From: Deinococcus soli (ex Cha et al. 2016)
Lineage (GTDB): Bacteria; Deinococcota; Deinococci; Deinococcales; Deinococcaceae
Direction: 5' to 3'
Length of the DNA stretch: 64,000 nt
NCBI RefSeq assembly: GCF_001007995.1
Contig: NZ_CP011389.1
Location: 2,240,001 to 2,304,000, forward strand
The notes beneath the pieces are model-generated. The model did not search any database, was not told where the DNA came from, and saw nothing but the letters and a program-made list of their open reading frames with translations. Within the stretch, counting starts at the first letter, position 1; the number at the start of each line of letters is the position of its first letter. A program made the translations under genes and the position numbers. Below, piece after piece: positions 11,493-20,140 of the stretch.

Positions 11493-12166
11493 TGGCGGAA
11501 GAACAGGTCAAGTCCGGAGGGCAGGGCGCGCAGCGCCGCCGCCGCCGTCGCCGCGGCACCGGGGGCGCGCAGGCGCGGCCCGGGCAGGTCACGAACACCA
11601 CCGCCACGCCCGTTCCGGCGGCGCCCAGCAAGCGCGGGCAGAAGCGGCCGCTGGCCGACCCGCGCATCGGCGTGGGCTGCATCGTGCTGCGCGGCGACGA
11701 GATCCTGCTCGTGCGCGAGCGGGGCCGCTGGTCGCTGCCCAAGGGCGGCCTGGAGTCCGGGGAGCTCGTGCAGGACGGCGCCCGCCGCGAGACCTTCGAG
11801 GAGACCGGACTGGTCGTGGAACTGCGCGACCTGGCGTTCATCGTGGAATTCCAGGCGGTCACGTGGGGTCACCACCTGCAGTTCTTCTACACCGGGCGTG
11901 AGGTGGGCGGGAAGCTGGAGCCGCGCGACCCGGACCGGGACGTGCAGGAGGCGCGCTTCGTGCCGATCCGGCAGCTGCGGGAGTTCATCCGCTTCCGGCC
12001 GCGGCTGGTGGCGCTGGAGACGTGGCTGCGCGAGCGGCGCCCCCGGCATTTCGTGTTCAACCTGGACAAGGAACCCGCGATGCTGCGCAAGCGCCGCCGG
12101 GTGGGGGAGCCTGCGCCGGGGGCGCGCGCGCCGGAACCGGACTTCACGGACGAACCGGATTTGTAA
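11492..12166 (+). CDS. Nudix hydrolase with basic N-terminal extension
   Basis: A 224-residue protein. Residues 1-50 are a low-complexity Arg/Gly/Pro segment (QRRRRRRRGTGG), possibly nucleic-acid or polyphosphate binding. The Nudix fold follows, with a complete box GGLESGELVQDGARRETFEE followed by TGL. Nudix enzymes cleave nucleoside diphosphates linked to another group; the substrate here is unknown. It is coupled to dnaB by a TAATG overlap, an unusual partner for a Nudix gene that suggests a link to replication or nucleotide hygiene. A terminator follows. Confidence 0.85.
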   Translation: MAEEQVKSGGQGAQRRRRRRRGTGGAQARPGQVTNTTATPVPAAPSKRGQKRPLADPRIGVGCIVLRGDEILLVRERGRWSLPKGGLESGELVQDGARRETFEETGLVVELRDLAFIVEFQAVTWGHHLQFFYTGREVGGKLEPRDPDRDVQEARFVPIRQLREFIRFRPRLVALETWLRERRPRHFVFNLDKEPAMLRKRRRVGEPAPGARAPEPDFTDEPDL

Positions 12167-12181
12167 TAACCGGGATGGCGA

Positions 12182-12205
12182 AGGTGGGCGGCGGCCCACC
12201 TCTTT
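12182..12205 (+). terminator. Terminator of the dnaB-Nudix operon
   Basis: AGGTGGGC (12182-12189) pairs exactly with GCCCACCT (12194-12201), followed by CTTTCCT. Confidence 0.65.
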
Positions 12206-12251
12206 CCTGTGCGGGACGAATTGTCTGGGCTTATTCTGCTATGATCGTAGT

Positions 12252-12458
12252 ATGAAGCAAGTCTCCCGCCCGCAGGCCGACCCCCTGCCCGCCAGCGGGC
12301 GCGGCTACCGGCACGTCTGCCCCCACTGCGCCCAGCCCCTGACCCTGCACGACCTGCGCGACGGCGACCAGGGTTACTGGTGCCATCCCTGCGGCTGCGG
12401 CCACCGCGCCGGCGATCCCCCCGCCCAGGCGCTGCAACCCCTGCCCCAGGCGGGATAA
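12252..12458 (+). CDS. Small zinc-ribbon-like protein
   Basis: A 68-residue protein with a CPHC knuckle (residues 24-27) and a CHPCGCGH cluster (about 44-51), together a likely zinc-binding ribbon. The rest is Pro/Ala-rich and probably disordered. TATGAT ends six bases before the ATG, so it is probably a leaderless mono- or bicistronic message with the SDR gene 31 bp downstream. Family unknown; a nucleic-acid or protein adaptor role is only a guess. Confidence 0.6.
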   Translation: MKQVSRPQADPLPASGRGYRHVCPHCAQPLTLHDLRDGDQGYWCHPCGCGHRAGDPPAQALQPLPQAG

Positions 12459-12489
12459 CCGCCGCGCGCGCTCCGGTATGCTGAGGCAC

Positions 12490-13218
12490 ATGACCCAGCA
12501 GACCCCCACCGCTGCCGTGCCCGCGCACACCCCCGTCGGTGAAGTGCTGGCCGGACAGGTGATCGCCGTCACCGGCGCGGACCAGGGGTACGGGCGCACC
12601 GTCAGCGCCGCCCTGGCCCGCGCCGGGGCCAGCGTCGTCCTGATCGGCAACAACAGCGAGACCCTCGCCGCCGCCGCCAGCCAGCTCGAACACGCCGGCG
12701 GCACCGCCGTGCCCATCAAGGCCGACGTGGGCGTGCCTCTGGACTGGCTGAGCGCCCAGACCCGCATCCTCGACATCTACGGCAGCCTGCACGGCATCGT
12801 GCACCTCGCCGACAAACGCGCCCACGCCGAGTTCACCATGCTCAGCGAGAACGAATGGATGGACCTGTTCAACTGCAACGTGAAAAGCAGCGTCGCCATC
12901 GCGCAGATCATCCGCCGCCGCCTCCCGGGCACGTGGCTGACCATCATCGGCCCGCACACCGACGAACGCGGCCTGCACGTCCATCCGCAGCGCGGCGCCG
13001 TGCAGGGCCTCGTGGAGAACGCCCACCGCGAGAACCTGCGCCTGAACCTCCTGCTGCCCTCACGCGCCAGCAGCAGCGACGACACCCTCGACCGCCCACT
13101 GTCCACCGCCGTCATGGCCCTCGCGGCGCCCGGCATGGCCTCCCTGCGCGGCAACGTCATCGAGGTGCCCCTCCCGCCCCTGCCGAAACTGCGCGTGCAG
13201 GAGGACTACCCGCTGTGA
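12490..13218 (+). CDS. SDR-family protein with degenerate catalytic site
   Basis: A 242-residue Rossmann protein with the SDR nucleotide motif TGADQGYG and a typical length. The expected NNAG is replaced by HLADK, and the catalytic YxxxK by a VHPQR stretch before GAVQGL, so Tyr and Lys are both missing. It may bind NAD(P) without classic dehydrogenase chemistry. TATGCT ends seven bases before the ATG. It precedes nrdR by 52 bp on the same strand. I infer a regulatory or structural role, or an atypical catalytic site. Confidence 0.75.
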   Translation: MTQQTPTAAVPAHTPVGEVLAGQVIAVTGADQGYGRTVSAALARAGASVVLIGNNSETLAAAASQLEHAGGTAVPIKADVGVPLDWLSAQTRILDIYGSLHGIVHLADKRAHAEFTMLSENEWMDLFNCNVKSSVAIAQIIRRRLPGTWLTIIGPHTDERGLHVHPQRGAVQGLVENAHRENLRLNLLLPSRASSSDDTLDRPLSTAVMALAAPGMASLRGNVIEVPLPPLPKLRVQEDYPL

Positions 13219-13270
13219 CCTGCCCCACGTCCGCACCGCGCCCCGACCGTTCCCGCCGGGCGGTCCCGGC

Positions 13271-13717
13271 ATGAGATGCCCGTACTGCTCCGCGCCGGAC
13301 AGCAAGGTCGTGAACTCCCGGCCCAGCGACGACGGGGCCAGCATCCGCCGCCGCCGCGAATGCCTGAACTGCGCCCGGCGCTTCACCACCTACGAACGCG
13401 CGCAGCTCGAACCGCTGATGGTCGTCAAACGCAGCGGCCCGCGCGAGGCGTTCAACCCCGACAAGCTGCTGCGCGGGCTGGTGCTGGCCACCGAGAAACG
13501 CCCCGTGGATCAGGACCTGCTGCGCGCCTTCGCGTACGGCTTCGAGGACGAGGTGCAGACCGGCGAGATCCGCAGCGAGGAGATCGGCCGCCGCGCCATG
13601 ACCTTCCTGCGGCCCCTGGACGACGTGGCGTACATCCGCTTCGCGAGCGTGTACCGCGACTTCGACAGCCTGGAGCGCTTCATCGAGGAGATCCGCGGCC
13701 TGAAAGACGAGCAGTGA
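13271..13717 (+). CDS. nrdR: Transcriptional repressor NrdR
   Basis: A 148-residue full-length NrdR. The zinc ribbon CPYC...CLNC (residues 3-34) is followed by RRFTTYER and an ATP-cone (LMVVKRSG...PFDxxK-like FNPDKLLRG, to about 135). NrdR senses ATP/dATP and represses ribonucleotide reductase genes through paired boxes. Such a pair lies in front of nrdJ 6.3 kb away in this window, making nrdJ the obvious target. A strong terminator follows. Confidence 0.95.
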   Translation: MRCPYCSAPDSKVVNSRPSDDGASIRRRRECLNCARRFTTYERAQLEPLMVVKRSGPREAFNPDKLLRGLVLATEKRPVDQDLLRAFAYGFEDEVQTGEIRSEEIGRRAMTFLRPLDDVAYIRFASVYRDFDSLERFIEEIRGLKDEQ

Positions 13718-13726
13718 CCGCAAAAG

Positions 13727-13762
13727 GAGGGCCGCCCGGCTAGGTGCGCGGGCGGCCCTCTT
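13727..13762. terminator. Bidirectional terminator between nrdR and livM
   Basis: GAGGGCCGCCCG (13727-13738) and CGGGCGGCCCTC (13749-13760) form a 12-bp stem followed by TT on the plus strand; it is flanked by AAAA on the other side. It separates two convergent genes. Confidence 0.75.
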
Positions 13763-13772
13763 CCTGTGCCCC

Positions 13773-14729
13773 TTACCGGCGGCGCCGCCAGTGTTGCAGT
13801 GTCCCCACCACGCCCCGGCGGAAGAACAGCACGACCAGCACGAACACCACGCCCGTCACGATGCCCACCGGGAGGTTCGCGGTGGTCAGCACGTCACGCA
13901 GCAGCAGCACGATACCCGCGCCGATCACTGGGCCGAACAGGGTGGTGGTGCCGCCCAGCAGGGTCATCATGACGACCTCGCCGGACGTGCGCCAGTTCAC
14001 GACCTCCAGGCTGACCACGCCGTGCCCGAAGGTGTACATCGCGCCCGCCAGTCCGGCCAGCCCGGCACTCAGCAGGAACGCCGTGAACTTGAAGCGCGCG
14101 GGGTTGTACCCGACGCTCTGCGCGCGCTGCTCGCTGTCCCGCACCGCCTGCTGCGCCTGCCCGAAGGGACTGCGCACCGCGCGGTACGCCACGCCGAAGC
14201 CCAGCGCGAACAGCACGAGGCACACGTAGTACCGCACCTGCGCGTCACTGAAATCCAGACCGAACAGGCTGGGCCGCGCGAAGCCCTGCAACCCGTTCTC
14301 ACCGCCGGTCAGGTCCGTCCACTGCAGCGCCAGGAAGGACACCATCTGCGCGAACGCCAGCGTGATCATGCTGAAGTAGATGCCGCTGGAGCGGACGCTG
14401 AGGTACGCGACCGGTACCGCCAGCGCCAGCGCGCCCAGCGTGCCGCCCGCGAGGGCCACCGGGACGCTCTGCCCGTGCCCCAGCAGGTACGCGGTCAGGT
14501 ACGCGCTGGTGCCCCAGAACGCCGCGTGCCCGAACGACAGCAGGCCGCTGAAACCGAACAGCAGGTCGAACGCCACCGCGAAGAGGCCCCAGGCCAGGAT
14601 GTCCAGTGCCAGCACCGGGTAGATCAGGTGCGGCAGCGCCAGCAGCAGGACGCCCAGGCCGATCAGCCACGCGGCGCGGGTCACGCGGGCTGGATCGCGC
14701 GTCACCCCCAGTTTCGAGACGGCGCTCAC
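13773..14729 (-). CDS. livM: Branched-chain amino acid ABC transporter permease LivM
   Basis: A 318-residue inner-membrane permease with about nine hydrophobic helices and LivM hallmarks: FAVAFDLLFGFSGLLSFGHAAFWG near residue 50, SSGIYFSMITLAFAQM, and FGPVIGAGIVLLLRD towards the end. It forms the channel with LivH and is energised by LivG/LivF. Its start overlaps the livH stop by four bases. Imported substrates of this family include Leu/Ile/Val, other amino acids, amides and urea. Confidence 0.9.
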   Translation of the reverse strand: MSAVSKLGVTRDPARVTRAAWLIGLGVLLLALPHLIYPVLALDILAWGLFAVAFDLLFGFSGLLSFGHAAFWGTSAYLTAYLLGHGQSVPVALAGGTLGALALAVPVAYLSVRSSGIYFSMITLAFAQMVSFLALQWTDLTGGENGLQGFARPSLFGLDFSDAQVRYYVCLVLFALGFGVAYRAVRSPFGQAQQAVRDSEQRAQSVGYNPARFKFTAFLLSAGLAGLAGAMYTFGHGVVSLEVVNWRTSGEVVMMTLLGGTTTLFGPVIGAGIVLLLRDVLTTANLPVGIVTGVVFVLVVLFFRRGVVGTLQHWRRRR

Positions 14730-15616
14730 CGCGCCCCCTCAGGCAGGCCGAACAGCCCACTAGGGCGCACGAGCAGGACCAGGGCCATCAGGATGAACAC
14801 CAGCGTGTTCGCGATCGGCGGGTACACCGCCGCGCCCACCGCCGCCAGCACGCCCACCGCGAAACCGGTCACGACCGAGCCCAGGATGCTGCCCATCCCG
14901 CCGATCACGACCACCGCGAACGTCGTGATGATCAGCTCGGCGCCCATGTACGGCTCGACCGAGTAGATCGGCGCGGCCAGCACGCCCGCCAGCCCGGCCA
15001 GCGCCGCGCCCACCGCGAACACGCCCGTCACCCACAGGCTCACGTTGATGCCGAACGCCCGCGTCACCACCGGGTTCTCGGTACTGGCACGGATGATCGC
15101 GCCCACGCGCGTCTTCTCGATCACGAACCACGTGAGCAGGCACACGACCAACGACAGGGCGATCACGAACAGGCGGTACTTCGGGAACACCACGAAGCCC
15201 AGGTTCACCACGCCCGACAGCACCTCGGGCGGCGAGTACGGCGCGCTCGACACCGCGAAACGGCTCAGCATCACCTGCTTCACCAGGTCCTGCGTGAGCA
15301 GCGTCAGGCCGAAGGTCAGCAGCAGGTTGTAACTGGGCTCCAGCCCGTACAGCCGCGACAGCAGCCCACGTTCCAGCACTACACCCAGCAGGCCCACCAG
15401 CAGCGGCGCCAGAATCAGCGACGGCCAGAAGCCCAGGCCCAGCAATTGCCCCAGCGCGAACGCCGCGAACGCGCCCAGCATGTACAGCGCGCCGTGCATG
15501 AAATTCACGATCCGCAGCATCCCGAAGATCACCGCGAGGCCCAGCGACAGCAGCGCGTAGAACGCGCCGTTCACCAGACCGTTGAACACCTGAATCAAGA
15601 GTAACTGTGTATTCAT
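14726..15616 (-). CDS. livH: Branched-chain amino acid ABC transporter permease LivH
   Basis: A 296-residue permease with the LivH pattern: QVFNGLVNGAFYALLSLGLA at the N-terminus, VNFMHGALYMLGAF, and the cytoplasmic EAA-like loop near IRASTENPVVTRAFGI. It partners LivM (4-bp overlap) in the membrane channel. It lies downstream of the binding-protein gene, separated by a hairpin that probably lowers permease expression relative to binding protein. Confidence 0.9.
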   Translation of the reverse strand: MNTQLLLIQVFNGLVNGAFYALLSLGLAVIFGMLRIVNFMHGALYMLGAFAAFALGQLLGLGFWPSLILAPLLVGLLGVVLERGLLSRLYGLEPSYNLLLTFGLTLLTQDLVKQVMLSRFAVSSAPYSPPEVLSGVVNLGFVVFPKYRLFVIALSLVVCLLTWFVIEKTRVGAIIRASTENPVVTRAFGINVSLWVTGVFAVGAALAGLAGVLAAPIYSVEPYMGAELIITTFAVVVIGGMGSILGSVVTGFAVGVLAAVGAAVYPPIANTLVFILMALVLLVRPSGLFGLPEGAR

Positions 15617-15635
15617 AAGCGTCCGGGGGTCATAG

Positions 15636-15666
15636 AGTCCGAGGGGCCAGTTCAGCCCCTCAGACT
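15636..15666 (-). terminator. Internal hairpin between binding-protein and livH genes
   Basis: AGTC-c-GAGGGGC and GCCCCTC-a-GACT form an 11-bp stem with one mismatch and a short loop. It lies 17 bp after the binding-protein stop. Such hairpins in ABC operons commonly stabilise or partly terminate the transcript so that the periplasmic protein is made in excess; that role is inferred. Confidence 0.55.
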
Positions 15667-15682
15667 GCTTAGACCGCCTTCC

Positions 15683-16897
15683 TCACATGCGGCACTTGTT
15701 CTCGCTCAGGGGCATGAAGGCCTTCGCGGCGGGAATGGTGTTCAGGCGCCTGTAGATGTCCCCGGCTTCCTTGGACTCGCTCTTGCCCTTGACCTGCACG
15801 ACCTGCACGTCGAGGATCACGCGGTGGTCCTGGGGGCGGATCGTGGCGTTGCGCGCGAAGAAGTCGTCGAAGGAGTGGCCTTCGAGCGCCCTGACGACCG
15901 CGTCGCTGTTGTCGCTCTTGGCGCGCGCCACGGCGTTCAGGTACTGCAGGGTCGCGGAGTACACGCCCGCCTGAGCCCAGGTGGGTTTCTTCCCGAAGGC
16001 CTTCTCGAAGCGCCCGGCCCACTGGCGGGAACGCGCGTCGAAGTTCCAGAACCACGGCACGGTGGCGATCGCGCCCGCGAAGGCGTCCTGGCCCAGCGCG
16101 GCCACGTCGGTCTCGAACAGCAGGCCGATGCCCAGGCCGATGCCCTGTTTCTTCAGGCCGAACTCGTTGTACTGCTTGACGACGTTCACGAGGTCGTTCC
16201 CGGCCTGCATGGTCCCGAAGATCCTGGGCCGCACGCTCTGGGCCTTGAGCAGGTACGAGCTGAAATCCGTGTTCGGGAAGGGCGTGGCGTCGCTGGGCGC
16301 GGCCAGTTTCCCGCCGTTCTCCTGCACGGCCGACACCATCTGCCGGTTCAGGTCCTGCCCGAACGCGTAGTTGGGGTAGATGATGTACCAGCTGTTCCCG
16401 CCGCGTTTGGTGACGGCGGTGCCGGTGCCGTTGGCGAGCATGTAGTTGTCGTACGCGTAGTGGAAGGTGTACTTGTTGCACTTCTCGTTCGTCAGGGCGG
16501 TGGTGGCGCCGGTCACGACCATGGCGACCGTCTTCTTCTGCCGGGCGACCTCGGTGGCGGCCAGCGCGGCGCTGCTGGTCGGCATGTCCACCAGCATGTC
16601 CACGTTCTGCCGGTCGATCATCTCGGCGGCCTTGTTCCCGGCCACGTCCGCCTTGTTCTGGTGGTCCACGCCGATGACGCTGACCTTCCCGGCGTACGCG
16701 CGGTTCGCTTTCATGAAGTCCTCGGCGGCCATCTGCGCGGCCTTCACGCTGCCCTGCCCGGACAGCTCGGAGTACACGCCGGACAGGTCGGTCAGGACGC
16801 CCACCCTGATGCTCCCGTCGGACAGGGACTGGGCGGACGCGGCGGGCGCCAGAAGCAGGGCGGTCAGGGCCAGGACGGCGGTGTGGGTCTTGTTCAT
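15683..16897 (-). CDS. ABC transporter substrate-binding protein (LivJ/LivK type)
   Basis: A 404-residue exported binding protein. The signal peptide is MNKTHTAVLALTALLLAPAA with an ASA cut site near residue 22. The mature part is a type I periplasmic fold (SIRVGVLTDLSGVYSELSG; FMKANRAYAGKVSVIGVDHQNK; NSWYIIYPNYAFGQDL). It captures the substrate and delivers it to LivH/LivM. Relatives include urea-, amide- and aromatic-acid-binding proteins as well as Leu/Ile/Val binders, so the substrate is open. It is third in the livG-livF-SBP-livH-livM operon, 55 bp after livF. Confidence 0.9.
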   Translation of the reverse strand: MNKTHTAVLALTALLLAPAASAQSLSDGSIRVGVLTDLSGVYSELSGQGSVKAAQMAAEDFMKANRAYAGKVSVIGVDHQNKADVAGNKAAEMIDRQNVDMLVDMPTSSAALAATEVARQKKTVAMVVTGATTALTNEKCNKYTFHYAYDNYMLANGTGTAVTKRGGNSWYIIYPNYAFGQDLNRQMVSAVQENGGKLAAPSDATPFPNTDFSSYLLKAQSVRPRIFGTMQAGNDLVNVVKQYNEFGLKKQGIGLGIGLLFETDVAALGQDAFAGAIATVPWFWNFDARSRQWAGRFEKAFGKKPTWAQAGVYSATLQYLNAVARAKSDNSDAVVRALEGHSFDDFFARNATIRPQDHRVILDVQVVQVKGKSESKEAGDIYRRLNTIPAAKAFMPLSENKCRM

Positions 16898-16952
16898 GGG
16901 ACAACCTCCAGAGGAGTGAATGGCAGTGCAGGAATGGGGGAGAGGGGCGGGC

Positions 16953-17651
16953 CTACACGCTGAGGTAGCGCAGCAGGTCCTCCCGACGGGCCTCGACCTG
17001 CTCGCGCGGCACCTCGTCCACGATCTGCCCGTCCACGAACACGTAGTGCCGGTCCGCGAGGCGCGAGGCGAACTTCAGGTTCTGCTCGACCAGCAGCACC
17101 GCCATGCCGCTCTGGCGCAGCGTGTCGATGATCTCGCCGATGCGCTGCACGATCACGGGCGCCAGCCCCTCGCTGGGCTCGTCGAGCAGCAGCAGCTTCG
17201 GCCCGGCGCGCAGCACGCGCACCATCGCCAGCATCTGCTGCTCGCCGCCCGAGAGCTTGCTGCCCGGGTGATGCCCGCGCTCACGCAGCACCGGGAACGC
17301 GTCGTAGATGCGCTCGGTGCTCCAGCCTCCGGGGCGGCTGGGCGGCAGTTCGAGGTTCTCGCGGACGGTCAGGGTGCTGAGGATCGCGCGTTCCTCCGGC
17401 ACCCACGCCAGCCCCTGCGCCGCCACGCGGTTGCTGGGCAGGCGGCTGATGTCCTGCCCGCCGAACGTGATCTGCCCCGTGCGGCTGCGCAGCACGCCCA
17501 TCACGCTCTTGAGCGTCGTGGTCTTCCCGGCGCCGTTGCGGCCGATCAGGCTGACCACCTCGCCCGGGTTCACGTGCAGGGTCACGCCGCGCAGCACGTG
17601 ACTCTGGCCGTAGAAGGCGTTCAGTTCCTGCACGGACAGGAGCGGCGTCAC
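16953..17651 (-). CDS. livF: Branched-chain amino acid ABC transporter ATP-binding protein LivF
   Basis: A 232-residue ATPase with Walker A GRNGAGKTTT, Q-loop, signature LSGGEQQM, Walker B LLLLDEPSEGLAP and the H-loop region. The sequence SEGLAPVIVQRIGEII is typical of LivF rather than LivG. It overlaps livG by four bases and energises the importer with it. Confidence 0.92.
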   Translation of the reverse strand: MTPLLSVQELNAFYGQSHVLRGVTLHVNPGEVVSLIGRNGAGKTTTLKSVMGVLRSRTGQITFGGQDISRLPSNRVAAQGLAWVPEERAILSTLTVRENLELPPSRPGGWSTERIYDAFPVLRERGHHPGSKLSGGEQQMLAMVRVLRAGPKLLLLDEPSEGLAPVIVQRIGEIIDTLRQSGMAVLLVEQNLKFASRLADRHYVFVDGQIVDEVPREQVEARREDLLRYLSV

Positions 17652-18445
17652 GCGTGCCCCCCGTCCTCACCCAGGTACGCCTCAATTACGCGCGGGTCGC
17701 GCCGCACGTCCTCGTAGCGGCCACTGGCGAGCACCGAGCCGTACTGCAACACCGTGATCCGGTCGGCGAGTTCCGCCACGACGCTCATGTTGTGTTCCAC
17801 GAGCACCACCGTCCGCCCGCGTGCCACCTGCCGCACCAGCGCGATCACCCGCGCGATGCCCTCCGAGCCCATGCCGGACGTGGGTTCGTCCAGCAGCAGC
17901 ACGCGCGGGTCCTGCGTCATGGAGATCCCGATCTCCAGCTGCCGTTTCTCCCCGTGGCTCAGGTCCGCCGCCAGCCGCCCTGGCATGCCGCCCAGGCCCA
18001 CGTCCGCGAGGATCGCGTCCGCCCGCTCGCCCAGCGACTCCAGCCGCGAGAGCGGCACCCAGAACCGGTGCGGGAGCGGCGTGGGCGACTGGAGCGCCAC
18101 CAGCACGTTCTCCCGCACGCTCAGGGTCGGGAAGACCGAGCTGATCTGAAACGACCGGGACAGGCCCCGGCGCACGATCTCGAAGGGCCTCAGGGTGTCC
18201 ACCCGCTCGCCGAACAGCCGCACCTCGCCCGCCGTGGGTTTCAGGAAGCCCGACAGCAGGTTGAAGAGCGTGGTCTTCCCGGCCCCGTTCGGGCCGATGA
18301 TCGCGTGAATCTCCCCGTCATGAACCTGCAGGTTCACGTCGTTCGTGGCGCGGAATCCCCGGAAGTCCTTGACCAGCCCCCGCGCCTCCAGCGCAATGGC
18401 CGGTGCGGGGGCCGCCCTGTCCATGTGAACCGACGTCGCCGTCAC
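17648..18445 (-). CDS. livG: Branched-chain amino acid ABC transporter ATP-binding protein LivG
   Basis: A 265-residue ATPase with Walker A GPNGAGKTTLFN, signature LSHGEKRQLEIG, Walker B VLLLDEPTSGMG and the LivG-specific C-terminal YLGEDG. SRSFQISSVFPTLSVREN is the LivG Q-loop region. It is first gene of the five-gene importer operon. The start may be GTG 18445 or the in-frame ATG 18424 (seven codons in); neither has a clear ribosome site. Confidence 0.92.
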   Translation of the reverse strand: MTATSVHMDRAAPAPAIALEARGLVKDFRGFRATNDVNLQVHDGEIHAIIGPNGAGKTTLFNLLSGFLKPTAGEVRLFGERVDTLRPFEIVRRGLSRSFQISSVFPTLSVRENVLVALQSPTPLPHRFWVPLSRLESLGERADAILADVGLGGMPGRLAADLSHGEKRQLEIGISMTQDPRVLLLDEPTSGMGSEGIARVIALVRQVARGRTVVLVEHNMSVVAELADRITVLQYGSVLASGRYEDVRRDPRVIEAYLGEDGGHA

Positions 18446-18562
18446 GGCGCGCCGGATGCCTCTTGTCGCATCACTCCTCCCCCCATGTTGTGTGGTCTGG
18501 GAGGAGCCTAGCGGGCGCGCGTCACGGTGTCGTTACACTTTGACCGGCGCGGACCGGACGGG

Positions 18563-20032
18563 TCAGGCGGGGCCGGGACGCCCCAGCGTGCGGCGCACCT
18601 CGCGCAGTTCCTCCGGTCCGGCCAGCACGAGCACCTGATCCCCGCCGCGCAGGTCCGTCGCGCCGCGCGGAATGAGGTACTCCCCGGCGCGGTTGATCAG
18701 GATGACCAGCGCCTCGGGCGGCAGGTGCAGGTCCACGATCCGCTGCCCGTCGGCGGCGCTGCCCGGGGCGACCTCCACCTCGACCATGTTGTTGCGGTCG
18801 TGTCCGGTGGGCGTGTACGTGATCGGGGACGCCGCGTTCACCGGCAGCGCCTCGCGCACGTGCAGGAACCGTGCCACGAGCGTCAGGGTGGTGCCCTGCA
18901 GGAGCACGCTGACGAGCACGATGAAGAACACGATGTTGAACAGCGTCTGCGCCTGCGGCACGCCCGCCAGCAGCGGGAAGGTCGCCAGGACGATCGGCAC
19001 CGCGCCGCGCAGGCCCACCCACGCCACCATGCTCTTCTCGTTCAGCGGCATCTTCGCGCGGGCCAGCGCCAGGTACACGCTGACCGGCCGCGCCAGAAAG
19101 ACCAGCACGAGCGCGCACGCGATGGCCAGGCCCGCCGTGGGCAGCAGTTCGTGCGGGTTGACGAGCAGGCCCAGCGTGAGGAACATCGCCACCTGCATCA
19201 GCCACGACAGCCCGTCATGGAAGCCGATCAGCGAGCGCTTGTGAATGAAGTCCGCGTTGCCCAGGATCACGCCCGCGATGTAGATCGCCAGGAAGCCGCT
19301 GCCGCCCGCGACCGCCGTGCCCGCGAAGATCGTCAGGGCCAGCGCCAGGGACAGCACCGAGTACAGGCCCTCGAACTGCAGTTGCAGGCGGTTCAGGACC
19401 CACAGCGCCCCCCGCCCCAGCACCACCCCGAACACCGCGCCCAGCAGCATCTGCTTGACGAACAGTGGCACGATGCTCAGCACGCCCAGCCCCGGATTCG
19501 CGATCAGTTCCAGCAGGCCCACGGTCAGGAAGACCGCCATCGGGTCGTTCCCGCCGGACTCGAATTCCAGCAGCGGCGCCACGTCCCCCTTCAGGCCCAG
19601 CTGCCGCTCCTTGAGCACGCTGAACACCGCACTGGCGTCCGTGCTGCTGACCACCGCGCCCAGCAGCCACGCCGTCAGCCACGGGAAGCCGAACGCGTAA
19701 TGCACGAACGCCGCCATGATCCCGGCGGTGCCCAGCACCCCGACCGTCGCCAGACTCAGGCCGCGGCGCACCACGGGCCGCGTGTGCGCCCAGTTCGTAT
19801 CCAGGCCGCCCTGGAACAGGATGAAGCACAGCGCCACCGTCCCGATCGCCTGCGCCAGCCGGTAATCGTGAAACTGGATGCCCAGCCCGTCGGACCCTGC
19901 CAGCATGCCCACCCCCAGGAAGAGCAGCAGGCCCGGAATGCCCAGCCGCCCCCCGATGCGACTCATGAGCAGGCTGCCCAGCAGCAGCACCCCGACAATC
20001 AGCAGGAACAGTTCGGCGTGCACTTCACCCAT
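18563..20032 (-). CDS. Potassium (cation)/proton antiporter, CPA1 family with TrkA-C domain
   Basis: A 489-residue membrane protein with about 12 helices followed by a cytoplasmic RCK_C/TrkA-C domain (about residues 400-489, VEVAPGSAADGQRI...GGDQVLVLAG). The transport core has GGLDTNW, SSTDASAVFSVL and FESGGNDPMAVFL, the ND/Asp motifs of CPA1 exchangers of the NhaP2/CvrA group. It would exchange K+ or Na+ for H+ across the membrane, controlled by a ligand at the RCK domain. It is separated from livG by 117 bp. Confidence 0.88.
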   Translation of the reverse strand: MGEVHAELFLLIVGVLLLGSLLMSRIGGRLGIPGLLLFLGVGMLAGSDGLGIQFHDYRLAQAIGTVALCFILFQGGLDTNWAHTRPVVRRGLSLATVGVLGTAGIMAAFVHYAFGFPWLTAWLLGAVVSSTDASAVFSVLKERQLGLKGDVAPLLEFESGGNDPMAVFLTVGLLELIANPGLGVLSIVPLFVKQMLLGAVFGVVLGRGALWVLNRLQLQFEGLYSVLSLALALTIFAGTAVAGGSGFLAIYIAGVILGNADFIHKRSLIGFHDGLSWLMQVAMFLTLGLLVNPHELLPTAGLAIACALVLVFLARPVSVYLALARAKMPLNEKSMVAWVGLRGAVPIVLATFPLLAGVPQAQTLFNIVFFIVLVSVLLQGTTLTLVARFLHVREALPVNAASPITYTPTGHDRNNMVEVEVAPGSAADGQRIVDLHLPPEALVILINRAGEYLIPRGATDLRGGDQVLVLAGPEELREVRRTLGRPGPA

Positions 20033-20086
20033 GCGGTCTCCAGATCATGCGTGTCATCTTTTCATGCGCCTGGACACGTAAAACAG

Positions 20087-20116
20087 GACCGGCCGCCCAG
20101 AAGCGGGCCGCCGGTC
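20087..20116 (-). terminator. Terminator of the lamin-tail lipoprotein gene region
   Basis: GACCGGCCGCCC (20087-20098) and GGGCCGCCGGTC (20105-20116) pair with one mismatch. On the minus strand the stem is followed by TGTTTTA. It lies 24 bp after the 20141-21478 gene. Confidence 0.6.
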
Positions 20117-20140
20117 AGGAACGTGAAGATTAGATGAAGA

